Shown one piece after another: positions 17,022 to 25,316 of a DNA stretch of 64,000 nt (within the stretch, counting starts at the first letter, position 1; each line of letters begins with the position of its first letter). Origin of the DNA: Streptomyces sp. DH12 (GTDB lineage Bacteria; Actinomycetota; Actinomycetes; Streptomycetales; Streptomycetaceae). A model generated the notes under the pieces. It made no database searches, was not told where the DNA came from, and worked only from the letters and a program-made list of their open reading frames with translations. The translations under genes were made by a program, and so were the position numbers. The DNA lies in NCBI RefSeq assembly GCF_020873895.1, contig NZ_JAHWGT010000001.1:310001-374000 (forward strand). Reading direction: 5' to 3'.

Positions 17022-18358
17022 GGGGCGTCCCCTTCCGCCACCGGCCCCGGAGGCTCCCGCTCACGCCCACGGCGCGGGTCAGGCGACTACGCCGCAGGAT
17101 CACGGCGCTGTTCGCCCTCACCAGCGCCGTGGGACTCGTCGCGATGGCCGTTCTCGCCGTGCGCAGCGACGGCGTGCGGTGGCGGCAGCAGCTCGACCAG
17201 TCGATGGACGCGGACACCAGTTGGGCCCTGGGCCTGCTGGAGACCGACGACAGCGGCCGGCTGGACACCACCGTGCTCGTCGACACCATGGGCACCGCGT
17301 GCCCTCCGCTGACCGTGCTGTCGGTCCCGCCGACCGCGGACACGGCCACGGACGCGGGCGCCGCGGACATGGACCTGGTGGTCGAGTACGCCCCGCGTCG
17401 GCCCTGCCTCACCGTGAGCCCCGCGGCCGTACGGGACGCGGCGGACGCGGCCGTGCGCGCCGGCGAGGTCCGGGCCGTCGACCGGCACACGAGGGACGGC
17501 GAGCCGGTCCGGGTGTTCGCCCAGCCCTTCTACCCGCCGGACGCCGATGACGGCGACGCCCCGCAGGGAGCCGTGGTGACCGTGTCCGAGACGGCCGCGC
17601 AGCGGGCGGACCACCGCAGGCTGACCTGGGTGGTGACGGGCGGCTGTGCCGTACTCGTACTGCTGTCCGCCGCGGTCGGGCACCTGCTGTCCGGGCGGGC
17701 GGTGCGACCCGCGCTCGCCGCGCTGGACCGGCAGGAGGCGTTCCTCGCCGACGCCGCGCACGACCTTCGGACCCCGGCCGCGTCGCTGCGGACGCTGGCG
17801 GAAACCGCGCTGCGCGGCGAGACGGACAGCACCGACGTGCACCGGCGCACCCTGCGGCTGGCGGAGGGCATGGGCCGGCTCGTCGACGGACTGCTGACCC
17901 GGGCCCGGCTGATGTCCGGTACGGCGGCCCTGGCCCGCCAGCCGCTGCGCCTGGACCAGCTGGTGGAGGGGGTGGTCGAGGACGCGCCGACGCGGGGGCA
18001 CCGGGTCACGGTCGACACGGAGGAGACGGTCGTGGTCGCCGACCCCGACCTGGTCCGCCGGGCCGTGTCCAACCTCCTGGGCAATGCGCTCGCCCACGGT
18101 CACGCGCCCGGGGCGGCGGCGGACGTCCACGTCACCGTCACCCGGGACGGCACCGTGACGGTCGACGACGAGGGGCCCGGGCTGCCCCCCGAGGTGGCGG
18201 GCGCCCTGTTCGAGCGTTTCCGCAGCGGATCGGGGTCCACCGGCCTCGGCCTGTCCATCGCCTCCTGGGTCGCCCACGCCCACGGCGGAACCCTCACCGC
18301 CGGTCGGAGCGATCGCGGCGGCGCACGTTTCGTCATGCGTCTGCCAGTGCGGGGCTGA
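17018..18358 (+). CDS. Sensor histidine kinase
   Basis: This 446-residue protein overlaps the response regulator stop (ATGA), so the pair is coupled. A membrane helix (about 28-48), an extracytoplasmic sensor domain (about 52-200), a second helix (about 203-225) and the cytoplasmic kinase follow in order. The H-box reads FLADAAHDLRTPAASL with His248. The N-box NLLGNALAHG, the DDEGPGLPP loop and GLGLSIASWVAHAHGG complete the ATPase domain. The extracytoplasmic part contains a few Cys but no recognisable ligand domain. No separate HAMP domain is obvious. Confidence 0.95.
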   Translation: MRGVPFRHRPRRLPLTPTARVRRLRRRITALFALTSAVGLVAMAVLAVRSDGVRWRQQLDQSMDADTSWALGLLETDDSGRLDTTVLVDTMGTACPPLTVLSVPPTADTATDAGAADMDLVVEYAPRRPCLTVSPAAVRDAADAAVRAGEVRAVDRHTRDGEPVRVFAQPFYPPDADDGDAPQGAVVTVSETAAQRADHRRLTWVVTGGCAVLVLLSAAVGHLLSGRAVRPALAALDRQEAFLADAAHDLRTPAASLRTLAETALRGETDSTDVHRRTLRLAEGMGRLVDGLLTRARLMSGTAALARQPLRLDQLVEGVVEDAPTRGHRVTVDTEETVVVADPDLVRRAVSNLLGNALAHGHAPGAAADVHVTVTRDGTVTVDDEGPGLPPEVAGALFERFRSGSGSTGLGLSIASWVAHAHGGTLTAGRSDRGGARFVMRLPVRG

Positions 18359-18466
18359 CCGCTCGCAGCGCTGGTCAGGCCGTGCGGGCGGCGGACCCGG
18401 CGCCTCACCGAAACCTCAGCATCGCTCCGGGATGCTCCCCCGTGAACCGAACATGGGAGCGCCCCG

Positions 18467-20155
18467 TTGAACCGCACGACCCGTCGCCAAGCCCTCGTCA
18501 CCACCCTGGCCGTCCTCGGCTCGGCACCCCTCGCCGCCTGCACGGCCTCGGACCCGGGCCCGGACCGGCCGACCACGTCGGCCGCCGCCGACCCGGCCAC
18601 CCGCCCCGAGCTGGAGCCGTTCTACGACCAGAAATTGACGTGGACGGCCTGCGGCGACCTCCAGTGCGCGGACCTCACCGTCCCCATGGACTACGAGCAC
18701 CCCGGCAACGGCAGGACGTTCGTCCTGCCGGTGGCCAAGGCCCGCACCGCGGAGGCGGACCGGCGCATCGGGTCACTGGTCCTCAACCCGGGCGGCCCCG
18801 GCAGCCCCGGGGTGCGATCCCTCCAGGACGGCATCGCCGAGTCGATCAGTGCCACGGTCCGCGACCGTTTCGACATCGTCTCCTTCGACCCGCGCGGTGT
18901 CGGTGGCAGCTCCCCGGCCCTCACGTGTACGGACGGCGGGGAGGAGGCGACGGACGACGCCGCGGACGGCACCGCGCAGGACGCCGCGCCGGCTGCGCAA
19001 CCGCTCCACCCGAGGACCGAGGCCGACCGTGACGACGCGCTGGCCCAAGCGCAGGCCGCGGCCGACGCCTGCAGGGAGGGCAGCGGGCCGATCCTGCGGC
19101 ACGTCGGCACGCCGGACGCCGCGCGGGACATGGACGTGCTGCGCGCCGCCCTCGGCGACCGGAAGCTCACGTACCTCGGCTGGTCGTACGGTACGAGCCT
19201 GGGCACGTCCTACGCCGAGCAGTTCCCGCACCGGGTGCGGGCCCTGGTGCTCGACGGCGCGGTGGACCCGTCGCTGGACTGGTTCGAGCGCACCACGAGC
19301 CAGGCGGTCGGCTTCCGGCGGGCCGTCGACGACTACGCCGCGCACTGCGCCGACGTCGCCGGCGACAGCTGCCCCGCCGACACACCCGAGGAGATATCCC
19401 GCCTGATCGACGGCCTGTACCAGCGGACGGAACGCCGGCCGCTCCCGGTCGACGGAGACGACGACGGGCTCGACGCCACCACGCTCCTCACCGCGGTCAC
19501 CATGTCGATGTACACGCCCGAGGAGCAGTGGCAGGACCTCTCGGAGGCGCTGCGGGACGCGGCCGACGGGGACGGGACGAAGATGGCCGCCCTGTCGGAG
19601 GAGCCGGTCGCGGAGCCCGAGGGCTCCGAGCCGTCCGGTCCCACCGATCCCTCGGAGGCTCCCGGAACCGCCCCCGCCGACGGCTCCGACGAAGCGGGCG
19701 GGAGCGGCGAGGCACCCGCCGACGATGGGACGCGGACGCCCACCGACAACAGCGAGGCCGTGCTCCAGGCGGTCAACTGCCTGGACACGCCCCACCCGCG
19801 GGACGACCAGCCGTACTGGGACGCCCTCGAACCGGCCGGCAAGGCCGCCGGCGTCTACGGCACGTCCGGGGTGACCACGGCCCTGACCTGCAAGGGGTGG
19901 CCGGTGGGCACGATGAGGCCGCACCGGGTCGAGGCCGACGGTGTCCCACCGGTCCTGGTGGTGGGCACGACCGGCGACCCGGCCACCCCGTACGAGGAGG
20001 CGGTGAGCCTGGCCGACCAGTTCCCCGGGGGCATGCTGCTGACGTACGAGGGCCTGGGGCACACGGCCTACGGCCGCAGCAACGCCTGCGTCACGAAGGC
20101 CGTCGACGGCTACCTCATCGGACTGGAGGAGGTGGCACCCGGCACCACGTGCTGA
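18467..20155 (+). CDS. Secreted tripeptidyl aminopeptidase-like alpha/beta hydrolase lipoprotein
   Basis: This 562-residue protein starts at TTG; the nearby ATG and GTG are out of frame and end quickly, and GGGAGCG is well placed. The lipobox PLAAC sets the lipidated Cys at residue 25. The core matches the Streptomyces TAP/Slp peptidases: LNPGGPGSPGV oxyanion region, FDPRGVGGS, nucleophile Ser240 in LGWSYGTSLG, Asp in VVGTTGDPATP and His in GLGHTAYG. It would remove N-terminal tripeptides or similar from peptides outside the cell. A roughly 60-residue Glu/Pro/Gly/Ser-rich insertion (about 380-430) interrupts the lid region. It sits downstream of the two-component system. Confidence 0.9.
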   Translation: MNRTTRRQALVTTLAVLGSAPLAACTASDPGPDRPTTSAAADPATRPELEPFYDQKLTWTACGDLQCADLTVPMDYEHPGNGRTFVLPVAKARTAEADRRIGSLVLNPGGPGSPGVRSLQDGIAESISATVRDRFDIVSFDPRGVGGSSPALTCTDGGEEATDDAADGTAQDAAPAAQPLHPRTEADRDDALAQAQAAADACREGSGPILRHVGTPDAARDMDVLRAALGDRKLTYLGWSYGTSLGTSYAEQFPHRVRALVLDGAVDPSLDWFERTTSQAVGFRRAVDDYAAHCADVAGDSCPADTPEEISRLIDGLYQRTERRPLPVDGDDDGLDATTLLTAVTMSMYTPEEQWQDLSEALRDAADGDGTKMAALSEEPVAEPEGSEPSGPTDPSEAPGTAPADGSDEAGGSGEAPADDGTRTPTDNSEAVLQAVNCLDTPHPRDDQPYWDALEPAGKAAGVYGTSGVTTALTCKGWPVGTMRPHRVEADGVPPVLVVGTTGDPATPYEEAVSLADQFPGGMLLTYEGLGHTAYGRSNACVTKAVDGYLIGLEEVAPGTTC

Positions 20156-20332
20156 CGACACGCTCCTCCCCCTCTTCACGGCCGCCCGCGAACCCCCGGA
20201 ACACGGGCCCCGCCCCCACTCATCCGGGAAAGTCGGGAAAACCCGGCCGGCGATGTCGAGAACCCGCGTCCCGCTCCGTCCCCGGGGTGGAACGCGACCA
20301 CAATGGGTCGCACGAGCACCGAGGAGATCACG

Positions 20333-20740
20333 ATGGCCAAGTACTTGCTGCTGAAGCACTACCGCGGCGCCCCGGCACCCGCCAACGACGTGCCGATGGA
20401 CCAGTGGACGCCGGAGGAGGTCTCGGCGCACGTGCAGTACATGCAGGACTTCGCGACCCGCCTGGAGAAGAGCGGCGAGTTCGTCGACGGCCAGGCCCTC
20501 GCCCCCGAGGGGATGTGGGTCCGCTACGGCGGTGAGGGGCGCCCGCCGGTCACCGACGGCCCCTTCGCGGAGACGAAGGACCTCATCGCCGGCTGGATGG
20601 TGATCGACGTCGACACCCAGGAACGCGCTATCGAGCTGGCCGGGGAGCTGTCGGCCGCCCCCGGGGCAGGCGGAAAGCCGATCCACGAGTGGTTGGAGGT
20701 GCGCCCCTTCCTGACCGCGCCGCCCACCATCACGGAGTGA
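20333..20740 (+). CDS. YCII/DGPF-domain protein
   Basis: This 135-residue protein, from ATG after GAGGAG, has the signature VTDGPFAETKDLIAGWMVIDV and the end HEWLEVRPFL. DGPF proteins are small cytoplasmic proteins of uncertain biochemical role. They are very often encoded next to sigma factors of the ECF42 group, and here the sigma gene starts inside the stop codon (GTGA). This supports a functional pair. No anti-sigma factor is present, as is usual for that group. Confidence 0.88.
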   Translation: MAKYLLLKHYRGAPAPANDVPMDQWTPEEVSAHVQYMQDFATRLEKSGEFVDGQALAPEGMWVRYGGEGRPPVTDGPFAETKDLIAGWMVIDVDTQERAIELAGELSAAPGAGGKPIHEWLEVRPFLTAPPTITE

Positions 20741-20886
20741 CCTCACCGATGGACGAGGCCCTGCTCCGAAGCCTCACACCGAGCGTGCTGGCCGTCCTCG
20801 TCCGTCGCGGGGCCGACTTCGCGGCGGCCGAGGACGCCGTGCAGGAAGCGCTCGTCGAGGCGTTCCGCGCCTGGCCGGCCGACCCC

Positions 20887-20915
20887 TCCGCGAGCTCTCG
20901 AGCAGGGGAGACCGG
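20887..20915. repeat. Short palindromic insert, shortened copy, frameshifting
   Basis: The insert contains GAGCTCTCGAGCAGGGGAGAC. It shares its ends with the copy at 21756 but lacks the central GGCTTCGC. It separates the codons for AWPADP from those for VRDAKGWL. Confidence 0.6.
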
Positions 20916-21755
20916 GTGCGGGACGCGAAGGGCTGGCTGGTCACCGTGGCCTGGCGCAAGTTCCTCGACGCGGCGCGCGCCGACGCCGCCCGCCGCCGGC
21001 GCGAGGAGCGCGTCGAGGAGGAGCCGGCGCCCGGGCCGGCGCCCGCGGTGGACGACACGCTCCAGCTCTACTTCCTGTGCGCCCACCCGTCGCTGACGCC
21101 GTCGTCCGCCGTCGCGCTCACCCTGCGCGCCGTCGGCGGGCTGACCACCCGCCAGATCGCCGCGGCCTACCTGGTGCCGGAGGCGACCATGGCGCAGCGC
21201 ATCAGCCGGGCCAAGCGCACCGTGACCGGTGTGCGCTTCGACCAGCCCGGCGACGTCGCCACCGTGCTGCGCGTCCTGTACCTGGTCTTCAACGAGGGCT
21301 ACTCCGGCGACGTCGACCTCGCCGGCGAGGCCATCCGACTCACCCGGCAACTCGCGGCCCGCGTCGACCACCCGGAGGTGGCCGGGCTGCTCGCGCTCAT
21401 GCTGCTCCACCACGCCCGGCGCGCCGCCCGGACCGCGCCCGACGGCCGCCTGGTACCGCTCGCCGAGCAGGACCGCGACCGGTGGGACACGGATGCGATC
21501 GCCGAGGGCGTCCGGATCCTCCAGGGCGCCCTCGCCCGCGACCGGCTGGGCGAGTTCCAGGCCCAGGCCGCCATCGCGGCCCTCCACGCCGACGCGCCCA
21601 CCGCCGAGGAGACCGACTGGGTGCAGATCGTCGAGTGGTACGACGAACTCACGCGCCTCACCGACAGCCCCGTCGTCCGGCTCAACCGCGCGGTCGCCGT
21701 CGCCGAGGCCGACGGACCACGCGCCGGTCTGGCGGCACTCGCGGCGCTGGACGCC

Positions 21756-21797
21756 TCCTCCCCGGGCTCTCGGCTTCGCTCGAGCGGGGGAGACCCC
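21756..21797. repeat. Short palindromic insert, longer copy, in frame
   Basis: The core is GGGCTCTCGGCTTCGCTCGA, flanked by CTCCCC and GGGGGAG, so it can fold as a hairpin. It interrupts a conserved part of the sigma-factor C-terminal domain between AALAALD and RHTAVAAYLHERD. Confidence 0.6.
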
Positions 21798-21976
21798 GTA
21801 CCCCGCCACACCGCGGTGGCGGCGTACCTCCACGAGCGTGACGGCGACCTGGCGAAGGCGGCGCGGCTGTACGCCGAGGCAGCGCACAAGGCGACCGATC
21901 TCGCCGAGCGCGACCACCTGACACGCCAGGCCGCCCGCCTCAACGCCCGCCTCGACGCCCGCCGGGACCGTTGACG

Positions 21977-21995
21977 GCCCGCACGCTGCGCGGGC
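21977..21995. terminator. Small hairpin between convergent genes
   Basis: GCCCGC and GCGGGC flank a seven-base loop immediately after the sigma-factor stop and before the methyltransferase 3' end on the other strand. It is short, so confidence is modest. Confidence 0.35.
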
Positions 21996-22021
21996 TCGGC
22001 ATACCGAGCACATGGACCGGA

Positions 22022-23257
22022 TCACCGGCTGGGGGAAGGCGCCTGGCCCGGACCTGGACCACCACGCGGCAACCCCGGCCCTGCCTTCCGCCGGACCGAG
22101 TCCCGGGCGGTGCCCGCACGCGGGGACCGCAAGGGATTCCAGCGGCGCCGCACCCCGTCCGCTTCGCTCCGGATCCACTGGGCGTGCTCGGTGCGGGTCA
22201 GGCCGAAGTCGTACAGCGAAGGCCGACCGGCCTGCTCCCACCGGGCCCAGCCCACCGCGAGCTCGTCGGCCAGGCGCCGTGGTCCCGCCTGCACCGCCGA
22301 GGTCAGGCCGCTGCCGTCGTCGGTGAGGCGCGCCCAGGACTCGCGGCCGTCGTGCAGCCAGGCGGTCGGTGCCGGGCCGCGACGGGTCGTGATCCGCACC
22401 TCGGGTGCGAGCACGCGCAGCGCGAACAACAGGTCGCCGTCGGCGAGCCCCGCCGCCGGCCGGGCGAAGGGGCCCTCCCGTACGTCGGGGCTGTGCTCGC
22501 GGACGCGCTCGCGGACCCGGTGCAGTTCCAGGCCCTGGTCGACGCCGCGGGCCGGCATGAACATCCCCAGCCCCTGCACCCACCCCTGCGCGGAGCGGCC
22601 GTCGCCGGCCACGGTGAGCGCGACGTACCCCAGCCGGCCCCACGGGGTGACGATCCGCCCGCCGGGACGCGTCTGCTCCACCCACGCCCACGGCACCGTG
22701 TCGACGGCGTAGGTGGCGATCACCCGGTCGTACGGGGCTGCCTGCCGCCACCCCGCCGCGCCGTCACCGACGTGCACGGCGACTTCGACCCCGGCTGTCC
22801 GCAGGCGGCGCTGCGCCTCCGCGGCCGGCCGCGGATCCACCTCGACGCTGGTCACCCTCCCGGGGCCCGCGCGGTGGGCGAGCAGGGCCGCGTTCCACCC
22901 GGTGCCCGTCCCGAGCTCCAGCACGCGGTGACCGGGTTGGAGACGCAGGGAGTCCAGCATGTCGGCGACCACCGAGGGACACGACAGGCTGGACGACGGA
23001 AGGCCGCCCTCCACCTGCGTGACCGCGGGACCGTACGGGCCCGCGTACACCACCGACGCCCACCGCTCCTCGGCGACGCCGCGTGCGACGGCCTCCCAGC
23101 GGAAGCCGTCCCAACGCCACATCACCTCGGGCGCGAAGCGGTGCCGCGGCAGGGCGCCGACGGCGGACCGCACCCACGGCGAGTCGGCCGGCCAGCATCC
23201 GGCTTCGGCCATCACCGCGTCCTGCCGGACGGCGTGCTGCTCCAGGCGGGCGGTCAC
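22022..23257 (-). CDS. Protein-L-isoaspartate O-methyltransferase-like protein, candidate RiPP-modifying enzyme
   Basis: This 411-residue protein starts at GTG. The N-terminal part is PCMT-like: WVRSAVGALPRHRFAPEV, then SSSLSCPSVVADMLDSL, then motif I RVLELGTGTGWNAALLAHR and YDRVIATYAVDTVPWAWVEQ. Canonical repair PCMTs have about 210 residues; here about 200 extra residues follow (with WLHDGRESWARL and TRTEHAQWIRSEADGVRRRW). That long C-terminal half is seen in PCMT homologues linked to ribosomal peptides, which methylate an Asp side chain that then closes to an aspartimide. Its GTG overlaps the stop of a 37-residue DG-containing ORF (GTGA), so the two are coupled. The peptide-modifying role is inferred. 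Confidence 0.85.
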   Translation of the reverse strand: MTARLEQHAVRQDAVMAEAGCWPADSPWVRSAVGALPRHRFAPEVMWRWDGFRWEAVARGVAEERWASVVYAGPYGPAVTQVEGGLPSSSLSCPSVVADMLDSLRLQPGHRVLELGTGTGWNAALLAHRAGPGRVTSVEVDPRPAAEAQRRLRTAGVEVAVHVGDGAAGWRQAAPYDRVIATYAVDTVPWAWVEQTRPGGRIVTPWGRLGYVALTVAGDGRSAQGWVQGLGMFMPARGVDQGLELHRVRERVREHSPDVREGPFARPAAGLADGDLLFALRVLAPEVRITTRRGPAPTAWLHDGRESWARLTDDGSGLTSAVQAGPRRLADELAVGWARWEQAGRPSLYDFGLTRTEHAQWIRSEADGVRRRWNPLRSPRAGTARDSVRRKAGPGLPRGGPGPGQAPSPSR

Positions 23258-23367
23258 TTCTTGTGCTTGCCGTCCGAGGGCGGCGGCGGGGGCACCTGCC
23301 CGTCGGAGTTCGCCGGCGGAGGCGTCCCTGTCGACGGGTCCGGCGCCGGCTTGCTGTGCTCACCCAT
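23254..23367 (-). CDS. 37-residue Pro-rich peptide with Ser-Asp-Gly repeats, candidate RiPP precursor
   Basis: ATG follows an ideal GGGAGG site (seven-base spacing), and the TGA overlaps the methyltransferase GTG. The peptide begins MGEHSKPAPDPSTGTPPP, contains ANSDGQV, a run of five Pro, and ends SDGKHKK. The two Ser-Asp-Gly units are notable because Asp-Gly is the sequence most prone to aspartimide formation and the PIMT-like neighbour acts on Asp or isoAsp. There is no Cys, no lanthipeptide motif and no signal peptide. The basic C-terminal KHKK could be a tail or recognition element. No ATP-grasp ligase is nearby, which argues against a graspetide and for a standalone aspartimide product. 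A non-precursor accessory protein remains possible. Confidence 0.65.
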   Translation of the reverse strand: MGEHSKPAPDPSTGTPPPANSDGQVPPPPPSDGKHKK

Positions 23368-23563
23368 GCAGCGACCTCCCACGGACAGCGGCGTCGGCCG
23401 ATTCTCCCGCACCGGCACCGCTGCGACCGGGAATCCAGTCGGTTGGCGAGAAGCGCTCCAGGTTGCCGGGAGCTCGGAGTGCGCTGTGCGCCCGGGGCGC
23501 GCGACGGAGCCGTCCCAGGTAGCCCCACGGCACGGCCGGACCTCGGGCGGGGAGGGCGGTCGC

Positions 23564-24151
23564 TCAGAACTCGCCGGGCGGCAGCGGCAGAGGGAGCCCG
23601 GGCAGGCCGTCGATGCTGTGCGCGATGTGGTCCTTCTTGCTGAAGTACGCGCTCAGCGAGGCGTCGTCCTCACGCGAGAAGCGCCTGGCGTGCAGGTCGC
23701 GGTCCTCGTCGTACGACATGAAGGGCACTCCGTAGCCGCAGGAGTCGCGGACGAGTTCGGCCGTCACCACGATGATCGCGCGCAACCCGTGCGGGGCCGG
23801 GTCGATGCCGGGGAAGTGGGCGAGCAGTTCCTTGAACCGCGGGTCGTCACGGAAGACGGGCTCGCCCCGGCCGTGCACCCGGACGATGTTGGGCGGCCCC
23901 TGGAAGGCGCACCACATGACCGTGATCCGGCCGTTCTCCCGCAGGTGTGCGATGGTTTCGGCGGTGCTGCCGGCGAAGTCGAGGTAGGCGATCCGCTCCT
24001 CGTCGAGCACCGCGAAGGAGCCCTTCAGGCCCTTGGGGGAGAGGTTGACCGTGCCGTCACCGGCGAGCGGGGCCGTCGCGGTGAAGAAGACGGGCTGCTG
24101 CTCGATGAAGGTGCGCAGCCGGCCGTCGATGCGCTCGTAAGTCTTTCCCAT
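23564..24151 (-). CDS. Pyridoxamine 5'-phosphate oxidase-family (split-barrel FMN-binding) protein
   Basis: This 195-residue protein runs from MGKTYERIDGRLRTFIEQQP through FFTATAPLAGDGTVNLSPKG and AYLDFAGSTAETIAHLRENG to ITVMWCAFQGPPNIVRVHG. These features are typical of the single-domain PPOX-like flavin-binding proteins, which include F420 or FMN reductases of unknown substrate. The gene begins eight bases after a well-formed promoter, so its mRNA is probably leaderless. It stands alone between the peptide/methyltransferase pair and the divergent MerR gene. Confidence 0.9.
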   Translation of the reverse strand: MGKTYERIDGRLRTFIEQQPVFFTATAPLAGDGTVNLSPKGLKGSFAVLDEERIAYLDFAGSTAETIAHLRENGRITVMWCAFQGPPNIVRVHGRGEPVFRDDPRFKELLAHFPGIDPAPHGLRAIIVVTAELVRDSCGYGVPFMSYDEDRDLHARRFSREDDASLSAYFSKKDHIAHSIDGLPGLPLPLPPGEF

Positions 24152-24159
24152 GCCTAAGG

Positions 24160-24188
24160 ATTATGTACAGAAACCTTTCGCCTGTCTA
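24160..24188 (-). promoter_or_regulatory. Sigma-70-type promoter of a leaderless gene
   Basis: On the minus strand TAGACA (24188-24183) and CATAAT (24165-24160) are separated by 17 bases. The ATG lies eight bases after the -10 box, so transcription should start at or next to the start codon. The segment is clearly more AT-rich than its surroundings. Confidence 0.65.
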
Positions 24189-24387
24189 ACGAACTGACGG
24201 CTCGGCCCCCGAACGTCGGCGCCTGGTCAGCCGGCGAGACCTGACAGAGAGCGGAGCTGACGGAGCCTCTCGGTCGGGCGCGTGCAAGGGCGCCGGCGGG
24301 GAGAGCCCCGCCGGCCCACGGCGTCTGATCGGTGGCATCGCTGGTGCGGGCGGTGGGCTGGGCGAGGCGCGAGGTCGGGTACCGCTC

Positions 24388-24418
24388 TTGACCCTCACGC
24401 GGCGTCAGGCCGCACAGT
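24388..24418 (+). promoter_or_regulatory. MerR-type promoter with 19-bp spacer and central dyad
   Basis: TTGACC and CACAGT are 19 bases apart, the overlong spacing typical of MerR-activated promoters. The spacer region contains the dyad CCTCACGC-G-GCGTCAGG (24393-24409), symmetric at seven of eight pairs. The GTG start follows seven bases after the -10 box, consistent with a leaderless autoregulated gene. Confidence 0.6.
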
Positions 24419-24425
24419 CGGTCCC

Positions 24426-25090
24426 GTGGAGGATCACTGGACCGTGGGGCGCGTGGCCGAGCTGGCCGGTGTGAGCGTCCGCACGCTGCATCACTACGAC
24501 GAGATCGGACTCGTCAGGCCGTCGGCGCGGACCGCGGCCGGCTACCGGGCCTACTCGGCAGGCGACGTGGAGCGGCTGAGGGAGGTACTCGCCTACCGGC
24601 GGTTGGGCTTCCGGCTGCGGGAGGTCGCGGAACTGGTCGGTGACCCGTCCACCGACGCGGTCGCGCACCTGCGCCGACTGCGCGGCCTGCAACTGGAGCG
24701 GCGTGATCACGCTGACGCCATGGTGGCCGCCATCGACAGGGAGCTCGCGGTACGGGCGAGGGGACTGAGGGTGACACCGGGAGAGCAACTGGAGCTGCTC
24801 GGTGCGCAGCTGTACGACGCGATCGGCGGCGCCTACACCGCGACGCGGCGTACCGATCCGCGGATCGCGGCGCGGATCCGGGACGCGCTCGGGGACGCGC
24901 AGACGGTGCTGGACGTCGGGGCCGGCACCGGCTCCTACGAGCCTGCCGATCGCGAGGTGACCGCAGTGGAACCGTCGGCGGTCATGCGGGCGCAGCGGCC
25001 CCCCGGGTCGGCGCCGTGCGTGGCCGCCGCCGCGGAACGCCTGCCGTTCGAGGACCACTCCATCTCGGCCTCCGCCTGCTCACGGCTTGA
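24426..25090 (+). pseudogene. MerR-family regulator fused to a truncated SAM methyltransferase
   Basis: Residues 1-115 are an ordinary MerR DNA-binding domain: TVGRVAELAGVSVRTLHHYD, RPSARTAAGYRAYS, then a coiled-coil helix (LRRLRGLQLERRDHADAMVA). At LTPGEQLELLG-like sequence it continues into AQLYDAIGGAYTATRRTDPR and LDVGAGTGSYEPADREVTAV, the N-terminus and motif I of a class I methyltransferase. That homology runs to ERLPFEDHSIS and then becomes unrelated Arg/Pro-rich sequence near 25085. The frame stays open by composition for hundreds of bases, so the true stop is uncertain. The DNA-binding half could still work. I read it as a chimera formed by deletion. Confidence 0.65.
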
Positions 25091-25316
25091 ACCGCGTCGC
25101 AGCGCGTGTCCCGCGCCCCCACCTCGCCCGCGGCCGGCGTGCCGTGCCGGGGCTCCGCGAAGTCGGGGTATGGGTACGTACCCGGAGCCGGGCCCCGGGG
25201 GGCCGAACGGCGAAGGGAACCATGCGGGCTCCGGCCGGCATGGCCGGGGCTCCACCGAAGTGCCTGCCCGGAGCGGACAGGCCCGTCGACCGGTCGCGGG
25301 TCACGCGGACAGGCCC

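Larger units (their letters stand above)
20737..21974 (+). pseudogene. ECF42-type RNA polymerase sigma factor, interrupted by palindromic repeats
   Basis: The N-terminus (SPMDEALLRSLTPSVLAVLV, then FAAAEDAVQEALVEAFRAW) and the rest (GWLVTVAWRKFLDAARAD, then TTRQIAAAYLVPEATMAQRI) are both good sigma-70 region 2 and 4 sequence but in different frames. They are joined by a 29-base insertion (20887-20915) that is not a multiple of three. The long C-terminal extension with RLNRAVAVAEADGP is typical of ECF42. Without the insert the gene would be about 402 codons. A second, in-frame insert (about 21756-21797) adds SSPGSRLRSSGGDP to the C-terminal domain. An internal GTG at 20916 could produce a fragment lacking most of region 2. 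Confidence 0.85.

Noticed and set aside
22022-23257. Ordinary repair protein-isoaspartate methyltransferase
   Set aside because: About 200 extra C-terminal residues and coupling to a peptide ORF make the housekeeping repair role less likely, though it is not excluded.
25091-25316. Continuation of the MerR fusion frame as real coding sequence
   Set aside because: Methyltransferase similarity stops near 25085; the rest is Arg/Pro/Gly-rich and antisense to the SDR gene further on.
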